DNA of 64,000 nucleotides from Vibrio sp. 16 (GTDB lineage Bacteria; Pseudomonadota; Gammaproteobacteria; Enterobacterales; Vibrionaceae), in NCBI RefSeq assembly GCF_963681195.1, contig NZ_OY808997.1:2666001-2730000 (forward strand), read 5' to 3'. Shown piece after piece: positions 17,457 to 25,178 of the stretch (the stretch's first letter is position 1; each line of letters starts with the position of its first letter). A program made the translations under genes and the position numbers. The notes under the pieces are model-generated. The model was given only the letters and a program-made list of their open reading frames with translations, was not told the origin of the DNA and searched no databases.

Positions 17457-19418
17457 ATGGCTAGGCTTGAATACATTTGGAATTTGCCGCGTTTCAGCAA
17501 GCGGCTGATCAGCGTACTCATTGACAGTATCTTTATTGTTACTTCATTCTATATCGCTTACTGGACTCGGTTAGGAACAATCACGGCCGCTCAAGACCAG
17601 TTAACCTATTATGTGTTAGCTGGTACGACGATTGTTTCGATCATTGCTTTCACTCGCTTAGGGCTTTACAGAGCGGTACTACGCTATCTAACGTTCCATG
17701 CTTTGGCTGTGGTTGGGGTGTGCAGTGTTATTTCAGCGCTGTCAGTTGCTGTCTTCTCATTTTATCTAGATGCTCCAATTCCTCGCTCTGTTCCGATTAT
17801 ATATGGCGCTTTTCTTTGCTTACTTTGTGGCGGCGCTCGAATGATCATTCGATCTTTGGTTGCCCAGGCGAATAACAAGAGCAAGAAGAAAGTGCTGATA
17901 TATGGAGCTGGATCCGCGGGGCGTCAGCTCGCATTAGCGTTGCGTTCATCAGAGTCACACCACGTTGTTGGTTTTATTGATCAGGATAAAACTATTGTGG
18001 GTACCATGATTATGGGGCTCAATGTTTACGATGCCCTCATAACCGACAATATCGTGGAAAAGTATAATGTTGGCCAAGTTTTGCTCGCGATTCCAAGCGC
18101 ATCAAGAGTTAAACGCAAGCAAATACTCGGTTCTTTGATGCATTTGTCTGCAGAGGTATTAACCATTCCGAATATGGAAGATATCGTTGAAGGGCGAGCT
18201 AAAATTGATGAGCTTAAAGATGTTGAAGTAGAAGACCTTCTTGGCCGAGACCCTGTGTCACCGCAACAGTCGTTAATGGAAGCAAACATTAAAGGTAAAG
18301 TTGTAATGGTGACAGGCGCTGGAGGATCGATAGGTTCAGAGCTTTGCCGACAAATTATTAGGCAGAAACCCAAAGCCCTTGTTCTGTTTGAGTTGTCTGA
18401 GTTTGGCTTGTACAAAATAGACAGAGAGCTAAATAACCTAGTAGAAACGGACGGCCTATCTCTACAGGTGATTCCATTGTTGGGTTCTGTTCAAAGAATC
18501 AATCGCTTAGCGACAACCATGAAAAGCTTCAATGTACAAACTGTTTACCACGCTGCAGCCTATAAACATGTCCCACTCGTTGAGTACAATGTGGTTGAAG
18601 GGGTCCGTAACAATGTTTTCGGTACTTACTATGCAGCCAAAGCCGCGATAGAGGCTGGAGTGGAATCATTCGTCCTTATCTCAACTGATAAAGCGGTTCG
18701 CCCTACCAACGTCATGGGTACAACTAAGCGTGTATCAGAACTTGGCCTTCAAGCTTTGGCAACGCAACAAAACGCGCTTGAGAATGGTACTCGCTTCTGT
18801 ATGGTGCGTTTCGGTAATGTGTTGGGCTCGTCTGGCTCGGTTATCCCTTTATTCAAAAAGCAAATTGCCGCGGGTGGTCCAGTTACTGTTACACATGAGG
18901 ATATTATTCGCTACTTTATGACCATTCCTGAAGCCGCTCAATTGGTCATTCAAGCGGGAGCAATGGGCAAAGGTGGTGATGTCTTTGTCCTTGATATGGG
19001 AGAGCCAGTACGGATTGCTGATCTTGCGCGAAATCTTATTCAGCTTTCTGGCTTGGAGGTCAAAGATAGTGATAATCCGTATGGTGATATTGCTATAGAG
19101 TTTTCTGGCCTAAGACCTGGTGAAAAGCTGTATGAAGAGCTGCTTATCGGTGATAACGTACAAGAAACCGCACACCCTAGAATCATGACCGCGCAAGAAA
19201 CCTATCTGCCGATTGATGACTATTTAGAGTTGTTAGAAAAGCTCGACCACGCTTGTCACAATTTCAATCATGAAGAAATTAGGCGGTTACTCCTTGAGGC
19301 GCCGACGGGCTTTAACCCATCGGATGAAATAGGGGATTTGGTCTGGAAGCAGTTAAGTGAAAATCAATCAGGTCAAATGGTGGAGCTCAATGCAGAGTTG
19401 AAAGCATTGGTTCATTAA
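17457..19418 (+). CDS. Membrane-bound UDP-GlcNAc 4,6-dehydratase (WbpM/CapD-like)
   Basis: The 653-residue protein has four N-terminal membrane helices (residues about 15-125) and a first nucleotide-binding domain with GAGSAGRQ at 150-157. A catalytic extended SDR domain follows with TGAGGSIG at 286-293. The triad is Ser/Thr409-410, Met420 and Lys424 (ISTDK...NVMGTTK). Met replaces the usual Tyr, as known for the WbpM subgroup. It makes UDP-4-keto-6-deoxy-GlcNAc, the precursor of QuiNAc and related sugars. It is the last gene of the cluster, 45 bp after the sugar transferase and just before a terminator. Confidence 0.93.
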   Translation: MARLEYIWNLPRFSKRLISVLIDSIFIVTSFYIAYWTRLGTITAAQDQLTYYVLAGTTIVSIIAFTRLGLYRAVLRYLTFHALAVVGVCSVISALSVAVFSFYLDAPIPRSVPIIYGAFLCLLCGGARMIIRSLVAQANNKSKKKVLIYGAGSAGRQLALALRSSESHHVVGFIDQDKTIVGTMIMGLNVYDALITDNIVEKYNVGQVLLAIPSASRVKRKQILGSLMHLSAEVLTIPNMEDIVEGRAKIDELKDVEVEDLLGRDPVSPQQSLMEANIKGKVVMVTGAGGSIGSELCRQIIRQKPKALVLFELSEFGLYKIDRELNNLVETDGLSLQVIPLLGSVQRINRLATTMKSFNVQTVYHAAAYKHVPLVEYNVVEGVRNNVFGTYYAAKAAIEAGVESFVLISTDKAVRPTNVMGTTKRVSELGLQALATQQNALENGTRFCMVRFGNVLGSSGSVIPLFKKQIAAGGPVTVTHEDIIRYFMTIPEAAQLVIQAGAMGKGGDVFVLDMGEPVRIADLARNLIQLSGLEVKDSDNPYGDIAIEFSGLRPGEKLYEELLIGDNVQETAHPRIMTAQETYLPIDDYLELLEKLDHACHNFNHEEIRRLLLEAPTGFNPSDEIGDLVWKQLSENQSGQMVELNAELKALVH

Positions 19419-19427
19419 GTTGATTAG

Positions 19428-19455
19428 AGCGAGCCGAAAGGGCTCGCTTTCTTGT
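19428..19455 (+). terminator. Rho-independent terminator of the polysaccharide cluster
   Basis: An 8-bp GC-rich stem (AGCGAGCC with GGCTCGCT) and a GAAAG loop, followed by TTCTT. It sits 10 bp after the dehydratase stop and just before the convergent birA end. Confidence 0.85.
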
Positions 19456-19456
19456 A

Positions 19457-20419
19457 TCAGGGCTGAGCTCTCAAAGAAATCTCCCCGCCAATAAAACTCT
19501 CAACCCCATTATTCGTTTCTAATAGCACGGCACCTTGCTCGTTGATACCACGGCAAATACCAGTGATTTCACGGGGGCCCATAACAAGCTTGATTGGGCG
19601 GTCTAAGAAATTGTCGAGGCGATTCCAGCGGGTTACGAAACCCTGCATCCCTTTTAGTTCATAGTCAGTGAGGGCTTGGTGTAGCGTGTTGATCAGTGTT
19701 ATCGCGAGCTCGTTTCGGTCAAGTATTCCCGTGTTTTCAACATCCTTTAGGCTAGCCCAAGGTTGGGTGATGCCTTCGGTTTTCTCAGGCATCATCAGGT
19801 TCATGCCCATACCTATCACTAAGTTAGCGGCCGCCCCCGCTTGGCCCGACATTTCTACCAAAATGCCAGCTAGCTTCTTGTCTTGGTAATAGAGGTCGTT
19901 CGGCCATTTGAGTTTCACTCCCTCTAGGCCTAGTTTTTCCAGCGCCTCGACTATTGCCACTCCGACAACCAAACTAAGCCCCATAGCCGCCGCCATTCCA
20001 GCATCTAGCCGCCAGTACATCGACATATATAAGTTAGCTCCAAAAGGAGATACCCACTCGCGGCCGCGACGTCCTCTCCCTTTAGCTTGGTACTCCGCAA
20101 GGCAAACCGCGCCCGACTGCAAGCTGTCTGCCCTATCTAAGATATACTGATTGGTAGAGTCAATGACGGGGATAAGCTCGACCAAATCCCCAAACTGCGC
20201 TTGAAGTGTTTGTTCATCTAACAGTTGCATGGGTTCGGCAAGTTGATAGCCTTTTCCCTGCACTCGATAAACGTCTACGCCCCACGCCTGAATGCCTTTA
20301 ATGTGTTTACTGATTGCTGCGCGAGACACACCAAGCATAGTGCCGAGCTCTTCCCCTGAATGAAATCCGCCTTGAGCAAGTGCGCGTAATATGGCCAGTT
20401 TGATGGAATGTTCTTTCAT
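19457..20419 (-). CDS. birA: Bifunctional biotin-protein ligase / biotin operon repressor
   Basis: The 320-residue BirA has a winged helix-turn-helix N-terminus (residues about 5-60, GEELGTMLGVSRAAISKHIKG). The catalytic domain carries GRGRRGREW at 114-122 (biotinyl-AMP loop) and KWPNDLYY at 171-178. A C-terminal SH3-like segment ends with the GGEISLR motif. It biotinylates acetyl-CoA carboxylase carrier protein and represses the bio operon when loaded with biotinyl-AMP. One base separates its ATG from the murB stop, so the two are co-transcribed as in other Gammaproteobacteria. Confidence 0.97.
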   Translation of the reverse strand: MKEHSIKLAILRALAQGGFHSGEELGTMLGVSRAAISKHIKGIQAWGVDVYRVQGKGYQLAEPMQLLDEQTLQAQFGDLVELIPVIDSTNQYILDRADSLQSGAVCLAEYQAKGRGRRGREWVSPFGANLYMSMYWRLDAGMAAAMGLSLVVGVAIVEALEKLGLEGVKLKWPNDLYYQDKKLAGILVEMSGQAGAAANLVIGMGMNLMMPEKTEGITQPWASLKDVENTGILDRNELAITLINTLHQALTDYELKGMQGFVTRWNRLDNFLDRPIKLVMGPREITGICRGINEQGAVLLETNNGVESFIGGEISLRAQP

Positions 20420-20420
20420 G

Positions 20421-21461
20421 TCAGGCCTCTATGATCCTGTGTAAGTACGTTTCGCTGGTGTGATCCATAAAGCGAACTTCATGCTCTAGTTCGACGTCAA
20501 ATTTGGCTGACACACAGGCGCGTACCTTTTCTGCAAGGTTGACGACGTCGGTGGCGCTTGCTGAACCTCGGTTGACTAACACAAGTGCTTGGTTGGGGTG
20601 GACTTGTGCTCCGCCGACTTTGGTGCCTTTTAAGTGGCATTGATCTATCAACCAACCGGCCGCGAGTTTCATACCGCTTTCTGCCGGGTAGGCGACGAGA
20701 TTAGGGAATCGAAGTTTAAGCGCTGAGTACTGCTCATGCGATACGATAGGGTTTTTGAAGAAGCTACCTGCGTTTCCCGTCACAGTTGGGTCAGGCAGCT
20801 TTTCCATCCTTACCTGACAAACGGTCGAGTAAATCTGTTGAGCTGTCACAGCCTCTGCATCAAATTCTTGCAACGGGCCATAGCTGATATTTGGCTGCCA
20901 ATCTTTAGCGAGTTTGAGGCCAACAGCAATAATGATCGCTTTTTGATAAAGCTGATGCTTGAAAATCGAGTCTCGATAGCCAAATTGACATTGCTCAGCC
21001 GTCATTCGATGTACCTTAAATGTCTCTAAGCAAAGAATATCGACATATTCACAGATGTCTTTTAGCTCAACGCCATAGGCGCCAATATTTTGGATAGGAG
21101 CACTGCCCGCGCATCCTGGAATCAGTGCTAGGTTTTCTAACCCATTGTAGCCTTGCTCGACTGACCATTCGACCAGTGCTGGCCAATCTTCGCCGGCGCT
21201 TACGTGCAAGTGCCAGTGATGTTCGCTTTCGTTGACCTTTTTGCCCATCAAGCGGTTCACCACCACAACACCATGAAACGGCTGAGTGAAAAGCATATTG
21301 CTGCCTTTCCCAAGCATTAGTTTCGGTAGGTCTTGCCATTCAGGTGTCTGATACGCCTCGATGATATCCTCGATAGAGTGGGCTTCGACCAAATAGTCGC
21401 AGGTCTGAGAGATAGAAAAAGTATGGTACGCCGAGAGGTCGGCTTGAGTCTGAATTTGCAT
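20421..21461 (-). CDS. murB: UDP-N-acetylenolpyruvoylglucosamine reductase
   Basis: MurB reduces UDP-GlcNAc-enolpyruvate to UDP-MurNAc with NADPH and bound FAD in peptidoglycan synthesis. The sequence shows the FAD-domain LGKGSNMLF, IPGCAGSAPIQNIGAYG, and GNAGSFFKNP with the catalytic Ser. It has the extra loop of type I (E. coli-like) enzymes. I start at ATG 21461 (MQIQTQADLSAYHTF, 346 residues), because this aligns with the E. coli N-terminus. An in-frame ATG at 21491 would add ten unlikely residues. It is divergent from the GNAT gene. Confidence 0.96.
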   Translation of the reverse strand: MQIQTQADLSAYHTFSISQTCDYLVEAHSIEDIIEAYQTPEWQDLPKLMLGKGSNMLFTQPFHGVVVVNRLMGKKVNESEHHWHLHVSAGEDWPALVEWSVEQGYNGLENLALIPGCAGSAPIQNIGAYGVELKDICEYVDILCLETFKVHRMTAEQCQFGYRDSIFKHQLYQKAIIIAVGLKLAKDWQPNISYGPLQEFDAEAVTAQQIYSTVCQVRMEKLPDPTVTGNAGSFFKNPIVSHEQYSALKLRFPNLVAYPAESGMKLAAGWLIDQCHLKGTKVGGAQVHPNQALVLVNRGSASATDVVNLAEKVRACVSAKFDVELEHEVRFMDHTSETYLHRIIEA

Positions 21462-21520
21462 CACTATTATCGAGTCAACTAAACTGCGCACATTCTACCT
21501 TAAAAACGGATTAGGCGATA

Positions 21521-21949
21521 ATGAGCAGCTTAACCATCGATGTGTTAGACCCGATAAAACTGCCACTTGTGGCGAGGTTATACAAGCAGTATTACCCTTC
21601 TGGCAAAGCAAAAAAAGATGAACTGACAATAGTGGGGTATTGGGAGCAGCAACTTGCTGCTGTTGTTCGCTTTCGTTCCATTGAGCAGTATCGCTTACTG
21701 ACGGGGATGTTGGTGGTGCCGGACCAAAGAGAGAAAGGGCTTGGTCATCAACTAATGGCTTATTGTCAAGACAAGGTGCTCACAGGTTTTGATTACTGCT
21801 TTGCTTACCAGCATCTGGAATCGTTCTACGCGCAACATGGGTTTGTTATGGTCGAGGAAAGCGCATTACCCAACTCGCTTAGACAGCTCTTTATTCGTTA
21901 CTCAGGCAGTGGCAAAAAATTGGTGGCGATGCATTATCAAACGTCATGA
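21521..21949 (+). CDS. GNAT family N-acetyltransferase
   Basis: A 142-residue single-domain protein. GMLVVPDQREKGLGHQLMAYC is the acetyl-CoA-binding motif A (R/Q-x-x-G-x-G/A). YCFAYQHLESFYAQHGFVMVEE is the motif B region with the typical F/Y-x-x-x-G-F. The substrate is unknown. It is transcribed divergently from murB with under 60 bp between starts, so the promoters overlap or face each other there. Confidence 0.85.
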   Translation: MSSLTIDVLDPIKLPLVARLYKQYYPSGKAKKDELTIVGYWEQQLAAVVRFRSIEQYRLLTGMLVVPDQREKGLGHQLMAYCQDKVLTGFDYCFAYQHLESFYAQHGFVMVEESALPNSLRQLFIRYSGSGKKLVAMHYQTS

Positions 21950-22125
21950 ATAAGGCTTTGATGTTTATCAATGCAGGCTAATTTGCCAAAGGGTGTTTCA
22001 TGATGCTGTGAGCTAAGGACAATTCTTACTCAGTCAAGGTACAATCTGGGGCGGCAAATCTAGGTATTTTCTACCATATTTTGCTAATATCGCTCTCCAC
22101 TTTAAGTAAAGGTATTACATCCAAC

Positions 22126-23466
22126 ATGATGACCAATAGGAATATATTCGAAAAACTGCCCACTCTGGCGCAAGATCCGGCTCAGTTTGAGACGCTCTAC
22201 GCGGCGAGAGACTTTAGAACTCGTCTTATTGAGGCGATTCAAAAGGCAAGTAAGCGAATCTACCTTGTCGCGCTCTATCTTGAGGATGACGAAGCTGGCC
22301 GAGAAATCTTAACGGAGCTTTATGAAGCGAAACAGCGCAATCCAGGCTTGGATATTGCGGTGTGTGTTGACTGGCATCGAGCTCAGCGTGGATTGATTGG
22401 CGCGGCGCCTGGTGAAACCAATGCCTCTATGTACAAAGCATTCGCTGATAAGTACCCGCACAAAGTGCCTGTTTATGGTGTCCCTGTTCGTGGTAGAGAA
22501 GTGTTTGGCGTGCTTCATCTAAAAGGGTTTATCATCGATGACCAAGTTATCTACAGCGGCGCTAGCTTAAATAACATTTACTTAAACTACAAAGAACGTT
22601 ACCGCTTCGACCGTTACCACGTGCTAGGTAATAAAGCGCTGGCTGACAGCATGGTCGATTTAGTGCAGAAAGAGATGATCGCCCACCCTGCGGTTAATGA
22701 TCTTGCTTGTCCCACCAAGCCAGAGACGAAAGAGATCAAAGCGCAAATTCGTCAGCTTCGTGGTTCTTTGGCGAAGGCGAGCTACCAATTTACACCTGAG
22801 TCGGTGTCTGCTGATCAGGTTGCAGTGACTCCTATCGTGGGAGTGGGGAAAAAGCGCAATAAACTCAATCAAGGCATTAACCAATTGCTCGCCTTGGCAA
22901 AGGATGAGATCTTCATTTGTACGCCATACTTTAACTTTCCGCGCAGTGTCGCCAAAGAAGTCAAAAAAGCGATTAAGCGCGGCGTGAAGGTGACGATTGT
23001 CGTCGGTGATAAAACCGCTAATGACTTTTATATTGCCCCTGACCAAGAGTTTAAAACCATCGGTGGTTTGCCGTACTTGTACGAGCGTAACTTGCGTCAG
23101 TTTGCAAAAGCGAACGAGGCCAATATTGCGAGCCGCAAACTCTCTATCCATCTTTGGAAGCATGATGAAAACAGCTACCACTTGAAAGGCATCTGGGTTG
23201 ATAAGCGATATATGCTGATTACCGGTAATAACCTGAACCCGCGTGCGTGGAAGCTAGATCTAGAAAACGCGATTCTGATTCAAGATAACTACCATCATTT
23301 AACGGAACAGTTTGAGCAAGAAGTGGTGAATATTCTTCAACATACGCATTTGATTTGCACGTATAAGCAGTTGGAGAAGTTTGAGAATTACCCAGAACCC
23401 GTGCAAAAGCTGATGCGTAAGATTACGCGTGTAAAAGCAGATCGAGTGTTAAAGCAGATTCTTTAG
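22126..23466 (+). CDS. pssA: CDP-diacylglycerol--serine O-phosphatidyltransferase
   Basis: The 446-residue enzyme of the phospholipase-D/HKD superfamily makes phosphatidylserine for phosphatidylethanolamine. VLHLKGFIIDDQVIYSGASLN and YHLKGIWVDKRYMLITGNN contain the two HxK motifs. ALYLEDDEAG and VDWHRAQRG match the E. coli PssA N-terminal region. I choose ATG 22126, with a second ATG directly after it. The frame is open back to 22081, but those residues have no counterpart in the family. A perfect terminator follows. Confidence 0.95.
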   Translation: MMTNRNIFEKLPTLAQDPAQFETLYAARDFRTRLIEAIQKASKRIYLVALYLEDDEAGREILTELYEAKQRNPGLDIAVCVDWHRAQRGLIGAAPGETNASMYKAFADKYPHKVPVYGVPVRGREVFGVLHLKGFIIDDQVIYSGASLNNIYLNYKERYRFDRYHVLGNKALADSMVDLVQKEMIAHPAVNDLACPTKPETKEIKAQIRQLRGSLAKASYQFTPESVSADQVAVTPIVGVGKKRNKLNQGINQLLALAKDEIFICTPYFNFPRSVAKEVKKAIKRGVKVTIVVGDKTANDFYIAPDQEFKTIGGLPYLYERNLRQFAKANEANIASRKLSIHLWKHDENSYHLKGIWVDKRYMLITGNNLNPRAWKLDLENAILIQDNYHHLTEQFEQEVVNILQHTHLICTYKQLEKFENYPEPVQKLMRKITRVKADRVLKQIL

Positions 23467-23500
23467 TGAAAGAACACTATAAGACTTAGTAGATAAAGTA

Positions 23501-23529
23501 AGGGCAGCGTGTTAGCGCTGCCCTTTTTG
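23501..23529 (+). terminator. Rho-independent terminator after pssA
   Basis: The GGGCAGCG / CGCTGCCC 8-bp stem with a 6-base loop is followed by TTTTTG. It lies between pssA and the convergent lipoprotein gene. Confidence 0.88.
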
Positions 23530-23530
23530 T

Positions 23531-25009
23531 TTAAGGTGCAATGAATGCTTGGCTAAATACCATGTTGTCCTGGTGAGTCAATGCAGCTTGACGCTGACTG
23601 TTTTCTTGCTGACTCCGGATGATAGAAATCGTGTCCACATCTGATGTGGTTTGATAACCATTGTTTTCGACAGCCTCGGCATTGAAATTCGATGAGATAA
23701 ACGTTAGTTCAACGTCTTGATCGTCGCTAGTTTCAAAGAGAGATACTTCCTTTTTATTAAGAGCGGCATTCGCCCAAACAGCGTCGATGTTACTATCTTC
23801 AAAGGCCATCAATGGTTGATTTAAGTTTGGTTTCCCGTAAATCGTTTGATGAATCTTATTCCCATTATTCTCTACGGCATATAGTGTCGAGCGCTGCAAA
23901 TCCATTGTCGTTGGAGCGGCACTATCATAGCCATTTAAACAAAACGAGGTTACAGATAGCCCACAGCTTGAAACTAAACTAAGAGAGGAGGTTGGTGTCG
24001 GCATATTAAGATCTGTGAGGCTGTTTAACTCATTGATACCGTTGTCAGGATTTTCGATGTGTTTGGTGTACTCTGTATTCCACGTTTTGTGCGTCGCCTT
24101 AACATGCACATAGTAGTCTTCGGTCAGTTCAGCCGCATAGCTATAGGTACCATCGGTGAGAGGGAGTGATTGCCACAGAATCGCCCCGGTGTTTTGACGG
24201 TATATGTTGAGTTTCGCAGAATTCAGGGTTGTATCTGTACCATCTAGTGTATACCAAGGGGTGGTATGATTTGTTACATTTACTAAATCGACAGGGTTGT
24301 TACTGTCTTGTGTCGCTGAAGCTGCGATAAAACGGTACTGCATCAAATCTTTATCACTGCAACCACTCGTTGAGCGACAAAGTCGAGCCGCTAATACTTC
24401 TTTATTGGTTACACTATTGTAAACAATATTGTTCGGCGAAGTGCTTTCTTGATCGTCAGTTGTAGATCGGAAGACGAAGAAGCCATTGCCATCTCCCTCA
24501 TCATCAATATAACCATTGTAATCTGTTGTGGATGGTTTAATTTCTGTATTGCATGAGACTCGGCTATCCCAGTCGTTAAAGGTATTGACGGTAAAGCGGG
24601 TTGGGATAAAGTCTTTTTCGATGGTTAGTATGTCATATATACCACCTCGAGAAGTCGACACGATGCTGATGTAGTCTCCGTCTTGCACCAAGCTTTGGTT
24701 GATGTTTATCGTTCCACTTGTGGGCTGATAAGAGCTTTTCCAAGTGCCATTTGACGAGTGGACGTGAAGCTTGATGTTTGCTCCCTGTGCTTTTTGAGCT
24801 ATGTACGACTTAGTATTGCCACTATTCGTTCCATATATAGCGCAATTTCCTTCTGTTCCGAAAGTGACAGATTTTAACGCTACGAAGTCAATGGTGTACT
24901 TAGGTGTAGAAGGTGTTGAACCGCCACCACTGCTTCCACCGCTTCCGCCACCACAGCCTACCATTAGGGCAGGTAAGGTCAGTAATAGAGCACTCTTTGC
25001 TGCTTTCAT
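23531..25009 (-). CDS. Unrecognised lipoprotein at the end of the capsule-export block
   Basis: The 492-residue product has a lipoprotein signal peptide (ALLLTLPALMVGC, lipid-modified Cys19) followed by a Gly/Ser linker (GGGSGGSSGGGS). The mature protein is rich in Ser, Thr and Asn with many short beta-prone stretches and several Cys. I recognise no family. ATG 25009 is chosen; an in-frame TTG at 25015 has better spacing to an AGGA and is possible. It lies downstream of yjbH but behind a terminator, so it may have its own promoter. A surface or periplasmic role is likely from the signal only. Confidence 0.75.
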   Translation of the reverse strand: MKAAKSALLLTLPALMVGCGGGSGGSSGGGSTPSTPKYTIDFVALKSVTFGTEGNCAIYGTNSGNTKSYIAQKAQGANIKLHVHSSNGTWKSSYQPTSGTININQSLVQDGDYISIVSTSRGGIYDILTIEKDFIPTRFTVNTFNDWDSRVSCNTEIKPSTTDYNGYIDDEGDGNGFFVFRSTTDDQESTSPNNIVYNSVTNKEVLAARLCRSTSGCSDKDLMQYRFIAASATQDSNNPVDLVNVTNHTTPWYTLDGTDTTLNSAKLNIYRQNTGAILWQSLPLTDGTYSYAAELTEDYYVHVKATHKTWNTEYTKHIENPDNGINELNSLTDLNMPTPTSSLSLVSSCGLSVTSFCLNGYDSAAPTTMDLQRSTLYAVENNGNKIHQTIYGKPNLNQPLMAFEDSNIDAVWANAALNKKEVSLFETSDDQDVELTFISSNFNAEAVENNGYQTTSDVDTISIIRSQQENSQRQAALTHQDNMVFSQAFIAP

Positions 25010-25130
25010 CGTCAATTTTTTATCCTAAGTCATTCTAGTCTGCTAACTTTCTAGCAATAAATGTGCCTTTAACGCTCAGTCTTTGGGCATTGTAGAACTT
25101 CATCACACTTCACTTAGCCTCTAGAGCTAA

Positions 25131-25160
25131 AAAGGGCTGATGTTCTCACATCAGCCCTTA
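25131..25160 (-). terminator. Rho-independent terminator downstream of yjbH
   Basis: The inverted repeat AAGGGCTGATG / CATCAGCCCTT is followed on the minus strand by TTTTTAG. It lies 19 bp after the yjbH stop and separates yjbH from the lipoprotein gene. Confidence 0.85.
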
Positions 25161-25178
25161 AACTAGCTCACAATATCG

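Noticed and set aside
21950..22125. tRNA or rRNA genes near murB-birA, where vibrios sometimes have an rRNA operon
   Set aside because: No tRNA-like cloverleaf or rRNA sequence is seen here or elsewhere in the window.
22660..23181. 173-residue minus-strand frame inside pssA
   Set aside because: It is antisense to strongly conserved pssA sequence, with no independent support.
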